Shown one piece after another: positions 8,901-16,459 of a DNA stretch of 28,412 nt; position 1 is the first letter of the stretch, and the number at the start of each line of letters is the position of its first letter. The stretch is taken from contig CAZOMR010000009.1 of the NCBI GenBank assembly GCA_964580655.1, forward strand, positions 1 through 28,412. Reading direction: 5' to 3'. This stretch comes from CAZOMR01 sp964580655 (GTDB lineage Bacteria; RBG-13-61-14; CAZOMR01). The position numbers and the translations under genes were made by a program. A model generated the notes under the pieces. That model did no database searches and had not been told where the DNA came from. It saw only the letters and a program-made list of their open reading frames with translations.

Positions 8901-9344
8901 GCGGCGCGAAAATTCCTGCAAAAAGCCGCGGAACCTTTCGGGCTGAACATGAGCCAGTTCCTGGAAAGCATGGCCCTTGCAAGCCCGCAGGATTTTTATG
9001 ATGAAAGGGCTGACCGGGTTGCCCTGCTGACCTTGCATGCGGCCAAGGGGCTGGAATTTGATGCGGTCTTCATCATCGGGTGTGAACAGGGGATCATACC
9101 TTACCTTTCGGGTGAGCGCTCACAAAAGGAGATCGAGGAAGAGCGAAGGGTGTTTTATGTCGGTATGACCCGTGCCAGGCGCTGGCTCTATCTCACAAGG
9201 GCAAAGAAGCGGGCACTATTCGGCCCGGTAAAAGAGCGATCACCCTCGCCATTCCTCCAGGATATACAAGAAGAACTGACCCGGAGAGCGGCCCTGCCTT
9301 CTCGCAAGGCTCCGAAGGCCGAAGCCCAGCTCAAACTATTCTGA
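5943..9344 (+). CDS. Endonuclease Q-like PHP nuclease fused to a UvrD/PcrA-type helicase
   Basis: A 1133-residue two-enzyme fusion. Residues 1 to about 430 match the whole length of endonuclease Q (TIGR00375 type), which nicks DNA 5' of deaminated bases and abasic sites. PHP metal ligands are visible in ADIHIHSRFSR (His8, His10), GTGDFTYP, VEIS (Glu98), PAHIWTPWF (His169) and SNSDAHS (Asp228, His230). The EndoQ zinc site is present as Cys284, Cys287, Cys300 and Cys303. A polar, Pro/Ser-rich linker spans about 435-487. Residues 488-1133 are a superfamily 1A helicase: LNPEQVQAV (Q motif), GPGAGKT (Walker A, to Thr516), TFTNKAKDEM, DEYQD (704-708), GDPDQSIYGFRGS, LEKNYRSS, TLHAAKGLEFDAVF and FYVGMTRARRWLYL. 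All key motifs look intact. It is the first gene of a tight operon, overlapping the next by one base. Likely role: recognise and nick damaged DNA, then unwind from the nick. The EndoQ activity is by family analogy. Confidence 0.88.
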   Translation: MRFVADIHIHSRFSRATSRDLDLEHLELWAMRKGVTVVGTGDFTYPAWFSEIKDRLEPAEPGLFRLKADRSSSGSFGHADDSWTPASHLPVRFMLSVEISNIYKKGGRVRKVHNLILAPDMESAEKINLALERIGNIRSDGRPILGLDSKDLLEIVLESSEGSFLIPAHIWTPWFSMLGSKSGFDSVEECFEDLAPHIFALETGLSSDPAMNWRLSSLDRYALVSNSDAHSAPNLAREANVFNTDLSFFAIRKALESRDPERYLGTIEFFPQEGKYHFDGHRKCNMCLSPRETRKRGGLCPVCDKPVTVGVMHRIEELADRDLGIKPSGAPDYRSLIPLPEIISEIVQVGKASKKVMGEYIRLLERLGPELAILERMPIEDIAAESELVAEAIRRMRVGKVIIKEGYDGEYGTITLFEKGELKSLSSQMMLFAGKSRPAKEEKKGSERIIPESTPGTPGHLDQENPHHPSPSSFSKVSPQASASPLMAGLNPEQVQAVKAERGPIMIVAGPGAGKTRTLTHRIAYLILEKGVRPEKTLAITFTNKAKDEMAERLRVLITEPEAYSVITIKTFHSLGLLIIREEAEGLGLPPNPVILSEDQRLEVLSEITGTRSRMNLRPALTQVSNAKQMLILPDDLPEGPRKEEWESEGSGEFAAFYRAYQESLKKNHALDFDDLILVPVRLFKANEAIRRRWQARFDSISIDEYQDLNHAQYELVKLISRSGENLCVIGDPDQSIYGFRGSEVKYFFSFSKDYPGSKIFHLEKNYRSSECILKASQQVIIHLSNPERPRFFSDVPGPKLALAELASERAEAEFVVHQIEQMVGGTGFFSLDSGRVDSREDAGGMSFSEFAVLYRMDALSKPFLEAFERSGIPFQKVGDAPLASEDVKPLLAVLGFLMMPDCEITARGALEFLLAKEGPEAFQKFSAFCRKQNLPLWEGLKKRHRELAGHLQNLKSQIGKTLIADLIDGVLDLPHFPLPKSDSLIAARKFLQKAAEPFGLNMSQFLESMALASPQDFYDERADRVALLTLHAAKGLEFDAVFIIGCEQGIIPYLSGERSQKEIEEERRVFYVGMTRARRWLYLTRAKKRALFGPVKERSPSPFLQDIQEELTRRAALPSRKAPKAEAQLKLF

Positions 9345-11608
9345 TGAAACCCGAGAGAGCAAGTATGCGGCTGGTGTTTGCCTCTTTGGGCATGATCTCG
9401 GTGATGGCCCAGGTAATGCTCATGCGCCGTCTTATGTCCGTCTTTTCAGGGAATGAGCTTACCATCGGGGCCGCGCTCGCAGGCTGGATGATCTGGACAG
9501 GCCTTGGTAGCGCTGTCCTGGCTCGATCTTCGGACCGGCTCGCAAGGCCGCGCGAGACCCTTGCAGTCGTCTTCTTCCTTTCCGCCCTGCTTTTACCCGC
9601 GACCATGCTTTTGACCTATACCATCAAGCCCTGGCTCGGATATACCCATGCCGAGATCGTGGGAGTTGAGGTGGTCATACTTGCGTCCTTTATCATCACA
9701 GGGCCGCTGTGCTTTGCGCTCGGGTTTGCCTTCAACCTCTGTTGTCGGATGATAGAGGAAATCTCTGCCGCGGTTGGCCGCGTTTATTTATGGGAGGCCC
9801 TGGGTTCTTGCCTGGGCGGAGCGGCTTTCAGTTTCATCCTTGCAGGAAGAGTTTCACTTTTCCTCCAGGTGCACCTGCTAATGGCCATTCTCTTTGCCGC
9901 GGCCTGCCTTGCCCTGCCAGCCGGCTGGCTACGCAAGGCTTTTGTCCTGCTAGTCTTGCTTTCCCTATTCGGTCTCGTGATCCCCAAAGACCGGGGCCTG
10001 GGGAGGATTGCCGAAGGCCTGCGCTGGAAAGATCAGAACCTCCTGATCGTCAAGGAATCTCGATACGGCGAACTTGCGGTGACCGAGAGTTCGGGTGAGG
10101 TCACCTTTTATACTGACGGGGTCCCTGCCTTTACGCATCCGTTGCCTGAACCCGCGGAATACATGGTGCACCTTCCATTAAGCATGTGCGAGAATCCCCG
10201 GAGGATTTTGCTGATCGGGGGAGGGCTTGCGGAGGTGGCCTCTGAGATAATGAAGCATCAGTTCGAGCGCCTTGATTATGTGCAGATTGACCCTGATCTG
10301 ACCGTGCTTGAAGAGCGCTTCATCCCTGCAATGAAGGGCCTTCTTTCCGATCCGCGGATTCATGTCTATCATGAGGATGGCAGGATGCACCTGAAGCTGG
10401 CCGGGTCCGGGTATGACGCGGTGCTTCTTAACCTTCCGGCCCCTGAGACGGCCCGGCTCAACCGCTTTTATACCGTGGAATTCTTCGAGCTGGTAAAGTC
10501 CAGGCTGAACAAGGGAGGGGTCTTCGGTCTCACTGCCGGGACCTCCGGCAACTACTTGAGCCAGGCACAGGCACTGCTTCTTGGAACCATCTCAACAAGC
10601 CTTGATTCAGTGTTCGACAGGGTGGTGATCCTGCCGCTGGGTGTGAATTACCTGGTGGCCGGTGATGAGGCGGCTTTGCTGAGCCATGATCCGGAAAGAA
10701 TTACGGCCTCGCTGAGGCAAAAGGGCATCCGGACCAGGTTTGTCCGGGAGTATTTCCTCCAAGCCGACCTCAGCGATGAAAGGCTTGAATCAGTGAAGGC
10801 GCGACTCGATTCCGTCTCAGATGTTTTCCCTAATTTTGACCTGAAGCCGAGCGGCTATCTTCTGGGCCTGGCGCTCTGGCTTGAGCAAGCCCAGCCTTCC
10901 TACCGCGGCATCCTGGAATTAATGATGGCTCTTCCGAAAATCAGTCTGGTCTTTATCCCTTTAGTCCTTCTTCTCTCAGGGATACCGCTTGCCTTCAGAC
11001 GGAGGGCTCGGGCATCGGCCGTGATCGCGGTTTTGGCAAGCGGTTTCCTTACCATGGCCATGGAGGTTGTGGTGATGATAGCCTTCCAGGTGATTCACGG
11101 ATATGTATATCATTTGCTCGGGCTGATCGTGGCTTCCTTCATGATCGGACTTGCCGCAGGCGCATGGACATGGGAGCAAGCCGCGAAGATGCTTAAGCGA
11201 AGACCGAGAGGCCTGGAGCAATGTTTTCTTGGCGCACTTGCGATTCTCACGCTAATTCCTTTAATCCTGATTCGGGTTGTTCCCTTTCTCATCCGACATC
11301 AATTCAGCGGGACCATCACCTTCGTGATCCTTGTCTCAATCCTTTTTGTCTTGGCCCTGGCATCGGGGTTCATCTTTCCCGCGGCCGCGGCCCTGTTTTT
11401 ATCCGGCTCGGACAGGGTGGGAAGCGCGGCTGGCTGGATCAACAGCGCGGATCACCTCGGTGCGGCCTTCGGGGCATTGATCATCTCAGCCTTTACCATC
11501 CCGCTTTTCGGCCTGGATGCGGCTCTTGTGCTTGGATTCTTCGTGGCGGCGTCATCCTTGTTGATCAGCCTGGTCGGGCTTTCAGGATTTTTCCACAAAG
11601 GAAATTGA
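9344..11608 (+). CDS. Membrane protein with embedded spermidine-synthase-like domain
   Basis: A 754-residue protein of the fused transporter/spermidine-synthase type. About six hydrophobic segments (residues 10-215) precede a soluble Rossmann methyltransferase-like domain (about 225-500), then roughly seven more membrane segments follow (about 525-750). In the soluble domain the nucleotide loop is ILLIGGGLAEVASEIMKH (GGG 292-294), followed by VQIDPD (Asp316) and EDGRMHL (Asp345). The usual acidic catalytic motif after YDxI reads NLPAP (363-367) rather than DxxDP, and the GGGDG loop reads GGGLA, so true aminopropyltransferase activity is doubtful. The ATG shares its A with the stop codon of the helicase gene, so translation is probably coupled. 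Function unknown; it may bind S-adenosylmethionine-like ligands at the inner membrane. Confidence 0.82.
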   Translation: MKPERASMRLVFASLGMISVMAQVMLMRRLMSVFSGNELTIGAALAGWMIWTGLGSAVLARSSDRLARPRETLAVVFFLSALLLPATMLLTYTIKPWLGYTHAEIVGVEVVILASFIITGPLCFALGFAFNLCCRMIEEISAAVGRVYLWEALGSCLGGAAFSFILAGRVSLFLQVHLLMAILFAAACLALPAGWLRKAFVLLVLLSLFGLVIPKDRGLGRIAEGLRWKDQNLLIVKESRYGELAVTESSGEVTFYTDGVPAFTHPLPEPAEYMVHLPLSMCENPRRILLIGGGLAEVASEIMKHQFERLDYVQIDPDLTVLEERFIPAMKGLLSDPRIHVYHEDGRMHLKLAGSGYDAVLLNLPAPETARLNRFYTVEFFELVKSRLNKGGVFGLTAGTSGNYLSQAQALLLGTISTSLDSVFDRVVILPLGVNYLVAGDEAALLSHDPERITASLRQKGIRTRFVREYFLQADLSDERLESVKARLDSVSDVFPNFDLKPSGYLLGLALWLEQAQPSYRGILELMMALPKISLVFIPLVLLLSGIPLAFRRRARASAVIAVLASGFLTMAMEVVVMIAFQVIHGYVYHLLGLIVASFMIGLAAGAWTWEQAAKMLKRRPRGLEQCFLGALAILTLIPLILIRVVPFLIRHQFSGTITFVILVSILFVLALASGFIFPAAAALFLSGSDRVGSAAGWINSADHLGAAFGALIISAFTIPLFGLDAALVLGFFVAASSLLISLVGLSGFFHKGN

Positions 11609-11611
11609 TCC

Positions 11612-12499
11612 ATGGAGCAAAGGCGGTTTGGCAGAATCCTCTTTATTCAAGGCGGGAACAATGGCCGGTATCCTTTTTGTAACTCGCTCTTCATTGACGA
11701 TGAGCTCAAGGCGGTTATTGATCCAGCCTCTGATGAAAATGCGCTTCGCACGCTCAAGGCCGACCCGGGAGTGGATGTGATCATAAACAGCCACTTTCAC
11801 GAGGATCACCTTACCTTCAACTACCTCTTCCCGGAGGCCGAGCTGTGGGTCCCTGAAAAGGAAGCCGAGGCCTTTTCCTCCGAGGATGTTTTTCTTTCCT
11901 GGTATGGCCTGCCCTCAAAAGAATATATGGAAGAGTGGCGCAAGACCCTCCGAGGGCAGTTTCATTTTATTGAGCGCAAGCCCGAAAGGGTGTTCAATGA
12001 CGGAGACATCCTGAATTTCGGAGAGACCAGAGCCGAGGTTGTGCATGCACCGGGACATACCTGGGGCCATTCATGCTTTTTCTTTCCGCAAGAAGAAATC
12101 CTTTTCCTCGCTGACATTGACCTCACAAAATTCGGGCCGTGGTATGGCGATCTTGTCTCTGACATTGATGATTTCATCGCATCGGTTGAGCGGGTGCGGA
12201 AATACCCTGCCAGGTTCTTTATCACCGGTCACGAGCACGGGATTATCGAGGGAAGCATTGATTCACTTTGCGAGAGCTACCTGGCCGTGATAGATGAGCG
12301 CGACAAGAAACTCCGCGGCCTTCTTGTTGAGCCGCGCACCATGGATGAGATCATCGAGGCCCGGATCGTTTACAAGAGGGTTCGGGAGCCGAAGAGCTTT
12401 TACGATACCGGGGAATGGGCGATAATGAGAAAGCACCTTGAGCGCATGATAGCCCGCGGCGAGGCAAAAGATGATGGCGGAAAATACCGATTGGCTTGA
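11612..12499 (+). CDS. MBL-fold metallo-hydrolase
   Basis: A 295-residue metallo-beta-lactamase-fold protein, third gene of the EndoQ-UvrD operon, starting 3 bases after the preceding stop with AAGGA about 9 bases upstream. Metal-binding motifs are complete: HFHEDH (His61, His63, Asp65, His66), APGHTWGH (His149), FLADIDLTKFGPWYGD (Asp168 or Asp170) and TGHEHG (His207/209). The C-terminal 80 residues are helical, as in glyoxalase-II-like hydrolases. There is no signal peptide, so it is cytosolic. The substrate cannot be read from the sequence; thioester hydrolases and nucleases share these motifs. Confidence 0.88.
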   Translation: MEQRRFGRILFIQGGNNGRYPFCNSLFIDDELKAVIDPASDENALRTLKADPGVDVIINSHFHEDHLTFNYLFPEAELWVPEKEAEAFSSEDVFLSWYGLPSKEYMEEWRKTLRGQFHFIERKPERVFNDGDILNFGETRAEVVHAPGHTWGHSCFFFPQEEILFLADIDLTKFGPWYGDLVSDIDDFIASVERVRKYPARFFITGHEHGIIEGSIDSLCESYLAVIDERDKKLRGLLVEPRTMDEIIEARIVYKRVREPKSFYDTGEWAIMRKHLERMIARGEAKDDGGKYRLA

Positions 12500-12642
12500 T
12501 ACTATCTTTCCGCATAGCCCTTTGCGGTGATTTCCTTCCAGAAAATTCGGGCATCGTGATGGGACAACTGGTTGATCCAAAACGCTTGATCAAGGATATG
12601 GAGCGAATGGGAATCCGGGTGAATACTACATCTGCCTGAATT

Positions 12643-13782
12643 TTATCCCAGCACGGCCCAGAGCACGCCTGCGGCTATTGCTGAGCCGATGACGCCAGCG
12701 ACATTCGGGCCCATGGCGTGATGAAGGATGAAGTTTGTGGGGTCTTCTCTCGTGGCTTCCATCTGAGCGACGCGCGCGGCATCGGGAACAGCAGAGACCC
12801 CGGCCGCGCCCATCAGCGGGTTTATCTTGTTCTTGGATACGAGGTTCATAAGTTTTGCAAAGATGAGCCCGGAGGCCGTGGCGATCATGAAGCTGAAGGC
12901 CCCGAGCGTGAAGATGAGCAGGGATTGTCTGGTCAGGAAGGTCTGCGAGGATGCGCTTGCTCCGACACTGAGTCCGATGAGGATGGTTACGATGTCCACG
13001 AAGGCTGTGCGCGCGGTGCGGCCCAGTCTTTCTGTGACGCCGGACTCCTTAAGGAGGTTTCCGAAGGTGAGCAGTCCGAGAAGGATAGCGGCTCCGGGAG
13101 CAATGATGCATGCAACGAGGCACACCGCGACCGGGAATATCATCTTCTCGAACTTCGAGACCTCCCGTGGCTTTGGCATCCGGATAAGCCTTTCCTTGCG
13201 GGTGGTAAGCAGGCGTATGATTGGCGGCTGGATCACCGGCACCAGGGCCATGTAGGAATATGCCGCGATGGCGATAGGTGCGAGCAAATCCGGAGCGAGC
13301 ATGGAGCTCAAGAAGATGGCGGTAGGCCCGTCGGCTCCTCCGATGATGGCGATGGCTCCCGCGTCCCTGGGGATGAACCCGAAGGCGAGGGCGCCGATGA
13401 AGGTGATGAATATACCGAACTGGGCCGCGGCCCCGAGCAACATGAGTCTCGGGTTGGAGATAAGGGGCGAGAAGTCGGTCATTGCTCCGATGCCGAGGAA
13501 TATCAATGGCGGATATATCCCCTTCAGCACCCCGAAATAGATGTAATACATGGCGCTGGTGGGGTTATTGACATCTATGAAGTAAATCGGTTCGCCGTGA
13601 ATAATGATGGGCGGGATGTTTGCAAGGAGAATCCCGAAGCCGATAGGGATAAGGAGAAGCGGCTCGTAATGCTTTTTGATCGCAAGGTAGAAGAAAGTGA
13701 AAGCCGCGGCGTACATGATGATGTTTTGATAGGATAGATGGGCCGCGCCGATGATGTCGGTGAAATTAAAATGATCTGTCAT
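12643..13782 (-). CDS. Na+-translocating decarboxylase beta subunit (OadB/MmdB/GcdB family)
   Basis: Integral membrane subunit that decarboxylates carboxybiotin and pumps Na+ outward. The 379-residue protein has about ten hydrophobic segments and the family signatures GIGAMTDFSPLI (Asp103) and GGADGPTAIFLSS (148-154), which hold the Na+-binding aspartates, plus the C-terminal AAGVSAVPDAARVAQ and HHAMGPNVAGVIGSAIAAG. The ATG at 13782 begins one base after the stop of the biotin-carrier gene, indicating coupling. The open frame continues upstream to 13851, but that part lies inside the biotin gene. Whether the complex acts on oxaloacetate, methylmalonyl-CoA, malonate or glutaconyl-CoA depends on the alpha subunit, which is not in the window. 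Confidence 0.93.
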   Translation of the reverse strand: MTDHFNFTDIIGAAHLSYQNIIMYAAAFTFFYLAIKKHYEPLLLIPIGFGILLANIPPIIIHGEPIYFIDVNNPTSAMYYIYFGVLKGIYPPLIFLGIGAMTDFSPLISNPRLMLLGAAAQFGIFITFIGALAFGFIPRDAGAIAIIGGADGPTAIFLSSMLAPDLLAPIAIAAYSYMALVPVIQPPIIRLLTTRKERLIRMPKPREVSKFEKMIFPVAVCLVACIIAPGAAILLGLLTFGNLLKESGVTERLGRTARTAFVDIVTILIGLSVGASASSQTFLTRQSLLIFTLGAFSFMIATASGLIFAKLMNLVSKNKINPLMGAAGVSAVPDAARVAQMEATREDPTNFILHHAMGPNVAGVIGSAIAAGVLWAVLG

Positions 13783-13783
13783 G

Positions 13784-14251
13784 TCAGGATTCCGATAAAA
13801 CGATGAGGATGTTGCCTTCCTGGACCTCACTGCCCGGGTGGACATGGACATCCTTGACCACTCCGCCCCGTAAAGCAGTGATGTTGTTTTCCATCTTCAT
13901 GGCCTCGATAACCACCACCACATCTCCGGTCTTTACCCGGTCCCCCGGGTTGGCCAGCACCTGAACCACCACACCCGGTATCGGGGACGTAATCGCAAAG
14001 CCTTCCATGTCACTCGTTCCCTTGAGGGTCTCCTTGCGGGCAACCACAGGCCTTGACTCACTCACCGGCATTGCCCCTGAAGGATTCGGACTGGTCCCAA
14101 TGGAACGCGACGGATTCCCCAGGCTCTTCGCAGTCTTGATCTTCACAAGATACTCAACCCCGTTGACCTCTACACGCGCATGGCCCCCGGAGACCTCTTT
14201 TATATCCACATTGTAAAGGATACCGTTGATCTCGTATTCGAACTTTGACAT
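13784..14251 (-). CDS. Biotin carboxyl carrier subunit of the sodium-pump decarboxylase
   Basis: A 155-residue biotinyl carrier that shuttles the carboxyl group from the carboxyltransferase to the beta subunit. The C-terminal 75 residues are a standard biotinyl domain with VIEAMKMEN, Lys119 being the biotinylation site. An N-terminal segment (1-40) resembles the front part of MmdC/GcdC-type subunits. The two are joined by a Pro/Ser-rich linker (about 42-80). The ATG has AAAGGA and GGAGG nearby. It lies between the delta/gamma and beta subunit genes in one minus-strand operon. Confidence 0.92.
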   Translation of the reverse strand: MSKFEYEINGILYNVDIKEVSGGHARVEVNGVEYLVKIKTAKSLGNPSRSIGTSPNPSGAMPVSESRPVVARKETLKGTSDMEGFAITSPIPGVVVQVLANPGDRVKTGDVVVVIEAMKMENNITALRGGVVKDVHVHPGSEVQEGNILIVLSES

Positions 14252-14288
14252 GTCCTCCGAATCCTTTGGAAATCCGCGATTACACTAT

Positions 14289-14660
14289 TTATCTTTCCCG
14301 GAATCTGCTTCGGGCATGCTGGGCTATTCGGCCGGTTATCCTCCAGGTTCCGACCGCGCTCTCCGAGAAGTAAGACGGCATCGGTCCGGTCCTTGCGAGG
14401 GTTGAATTCAGAGCCATCCCTATAGCCGCAGACACCTCGCCCGAAACCTCTTGCAACTCATCCCCTTCTACCACTATTTCATCATAGCCGGAAGGCTTGT
14501 CCTTCACCAATTCCCTTCCGCCTGCGCGGCGTTTTACCATGAATCCGGTGCCCGCGAAAAAGAGATAAAGTACAAGCAGGCAAAAAAAGACTGTTCCCAT
14601 TCCGAGCCAGGTCAGACTAAGACCCCCGCCTTCAAGAACCTTCTGAAGCAGATCTACCAT
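14289..14660 (-). CDS. Small membrane subunit of the sodium-pump decarboxylase (OadG/MmdD-like)
   Basis: A 123-residue protein with one N-terminal membrane span (about 13-38, SLTWLGMGTVFFCLLVLYLFF) and a polar tail. This is the layout of the gamma (OadG) or delta (MmdD) subunit, which holds the membrane and soluble parts of the complex together. Assignment rests on the topology, the GLSLTWLGMGTVF opening typical of the family, and position directly upstream of the biotin carrier and beta subunit genes. The C-terminal tail (ARTGPMPSYFSESAVGTWRITGRIAQHARSRF) is basic. No clear ribosome-binding site precedes the ATG. Confidence 0.82.
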   Translation of the reverse strand: MVDLLQKVLEGGGLSLTWLGMGTVFFCLLVLYLFFAGTGFMVKRRAGGRELVKDKPSGYDEIVVEGDELQEVSGEVSAAIGMALNSTLARTGPMPSYFSESAVGTWRITGRIAQHARSRFRER

Positions 14661-14700
14661 TTGCGAAATTTACCACGCTCAATCTGAAACGACCTGAAAT

Positions 14701-14728
14701 AATATATCATAATCACCTCAAAAAACAA
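14701..14728 (-). promoter_or_regulatory. Weak promoter candidate for the decarboxylase operon
   Basis: On the minus strand, TTGTTT (14723-14728), 16 bases, then TATATT (14701-14706). The -35 element overlaps the T-run of the terminator of the upstream gene, and its match is poor, so this is tentative. Confidence 0.28.
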
Positions 14729-14748
14729 GCCTCTCACCGCAGAGGCTT
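14720..14748 (-). terminator. Rho-independent terminator after the GT39-like gene
   Basis: A perfect 8-bp stem, AAGCCTCT (14727-14734) with AGAGGCTT (14741-14748), and a six-base loop. Read on the minus strand the hairpin is followed by GTTTTTTG. It lies about 30 bases after the stop of the glycosyltransferase gene at 14780 and separates it from the decarboxylase operon. Confidence 0.85.
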
Positions 14749-14779
14749 GAAGAGTTCTTGCAGAATCTGGGAATTGATC

Positions 14780-16426
14780 TTATCTCTTCTTCGTCTCCAT
14801 GATGACTCGTGACTGCTGGATGGTTCTCCTCAATCTATTTATGCTGGCTTTGAGGTAGGTGGGAGGGTCCATTCCTTCTGCTTCGCGGAGGTGTTCCAGG
14901 GCCTCATTGAGGTCTCCTCCGACCTTTACCAGGAACAGAGCGACCCGGTAGTGAGATTCGGCCGATGGCTTCTGAATCAAGATTTCCCGGGCCCGGTCTA
15001 TGCCTTCCTGCCATATTTCTGCGGCCTTTTCAGGCTCTCCGGAGATGAGGTGATAGCGGGCCATGTTGTGGTAATCGGATACCATAAGCATGTCGTCCTG
15101 ATGCGGTCTGGACAGGATGCCTGCGAGGGCGGCAAGCCCCAGGAGTAAAATGGTGCGGAGCCATTGACGGCCCAGAAGGGTTTCAAGGATTATCAATACG
15201 CCGGCGCCGGCGAATACAATCAGGACCGGAATCACTGGCATGCGGAATCGGGCAAGGATATAGAATGCCACTGTGCCGATGGAATACAGGAAGAGGTATC
15301 CGTAAAGTGGGAATATCTCTCTCCACCTTTTCAGACCGAAGGCCAGACCGATAAGACCGAATGCCAGCGCAAGACTTAATCCGGGCCATGGCAGGCGCAT
15401 GAAAGGGACGTATCTTTTCTCCACATAGATGTTGACATTATTCGGAAACTCGTAAGCATTGAGGAAAGCGCCGAGTTTCCGAAACTGCTGACGGATAAAG
15501 GCCCCCGGGTGTTCGCGGTTCTCCTTCAGCACCTCCAAGATGACCCTGGGCATCTTTCCGTCAGATCTCTCCACAATCTCCCCGGCAGAGTCAGGGATAA
15601 CCCAGCCAATGCCAGGGCTTTCCGGGACATTGCCGCTGATGAATTCGGTAGTGCCCTTGGTAGTCAGTGAGAATGCAGGGATGAGAAGGGCCGCATTTCT
15701 TGCAAACATAACTGAAAGCGGAATGAATGTTCCGATGGCCATGACGCCGGTCGCAAGCAGGGCTTTTTTCCCGGTCCCGAGTTCTTTAGCGATCAGCCAG
15801 AACCACACCATGATGCCGGGGACAAATATAATGATACTGGGTTTTGCCAGTATGCACAGGCCGTATATAAAGCCGATAGCAAGCGTTCTGGCCGGGCTGA
15901 GCCTTTCTTGGGAAAAGAGCATGAGCAAGACGAGCAGTGTATTGAGGAATGTTATCAAGTTGGCCCGCAGGATGACCCCGTCGTAAAATATCAGTGGCCC
16001 GTAGGCCGCGGCCAGAACCCCGGCAATCAGTCCGGCCAGGGGGGAGAAGCCTCGTTTTCCAATGAGGAACACCATAAGGCAAGTAAGAGATCCGAGGATC
16101 ATCTGCGCGAGACGGGCTATATAAACCTTTGTGCCGAACATCTTGAAGAGAGAGGCGAGAAAGTAGGGATATAATGCTGACTGTGTGATGTCTATCGGCG
16201 CGAGCAAGCCCTGCTCGGCCAGGGCAAAGGCCCACCGGATGAAGGTGAAGCAATCCGTACCTTCCATTTTTAAAATATTATGGTAAATGCCTTGGTGTAT
16301 CTGGTTGAGGTAGGCGAGCCGGAGACTGAGCGCGAGTAGAAACACCACGACCCCGAATAAAACCCTGTTTCGAGAAATATAGAGATTCGCCCTCTCAAGG
16401 GCTTGAGCCGGCCCTTCAGGACACAT
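14780..16426 (-). CDS. GT39-like membrane glycosyltransferase with TPR-like tail
   Basis: A 548-residue polytopic membrane protein. About a dozen hydrophobic segments span residues 22-440. The first outer loop carries an acidic motif (KMEGTDCFTFIRWA, Asp58 candidate) and a Q-SALYPYFLAS segment, the pattern of ArnT/PMT-like GT-C glycosyltransferases (family 39), which use polyprenyl-linked sugars in the periplasm. The C-terminal 100 residues are soluble and look like two to three TPR units (NMARYHLISGEPEKAAEIWQEG; SHYRVALFLVKVGGDLNEALEHLREA). The ribosome-binding site is weak. Transcription ends at the terminator at 14720-14748. The acceptor, lipid or protein, is unknown. Confidence 0.8.
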   Translation of the reverse strand: MCPEGPAQALERANLYISRNRVLFGVVVFLLALSLRLAYLNQIHQGIYHNILKMEGTDCFTFIRWAFALAEQGLLAPIDITQSALYPYFLASLFKMFGTKVYIARLAQMILGSLTCLMVFLIGKRGFSPLAGLIAGVLAAAYGPLIFYDGVILRANLITFLNTLLVLLMLFSQERLSPARTLAIGFIYGLCILAKPSIIIFVPGIMVWFWLIAKELGTGKKALLATGVMAIGTFIPLSVMFARNAALLIPAFSLTTKGTTEFISGNVPESPGIGWVIPDSAGEIVERSDGKMPRVILEVLKENREHPGAFIRQQFRKLGAFLNAYEFPNNVNIYVEKRYVPFMRLPWPGLSLALAFGLIGLAFGLKRWREIFPLYGYLFLYSIGTVAFYILARFRMPVIPVLIVFAGAGVLIILETLLGRQWLRTILLLGLAALAGILSRPHQDDMLMVSDYHNMARYHLISGEPEKAAEIWQEGIDRAREILIQKPSAESHYRVALFLVKVGGDLNEALEHLREAEGMDPPTYLKASINRLRRTIQQSRVIMETKKR

Positions 16427-16459
16427 GATTATGTTGTGGCGTATTTATATTCCCACACC

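Noticed and set aside
12510..12527. Hairpin CCGCA...TGCGG after the MBL gene
   Set aside because: Five-bp stem with no T-run behind it, so not a convincing terminator.
12559..12639. 26-codon ORF on the plus strand (MGQLVDPKRLIKDMERMGIR...)
   Set aside because: Protein-like composition but no ribosome-binding site and no known match. It may be the relic of a C-terminus, but is too short to support.
12718..13737. Long open frame on the plus strand opposite the decarboxylase beta subunit gene
   Set aside because: Its translation is low in hydrophobics, rich in Asp/Glu/Gly and has no known motif; the minus-strand frame is a clear membrane subunit.
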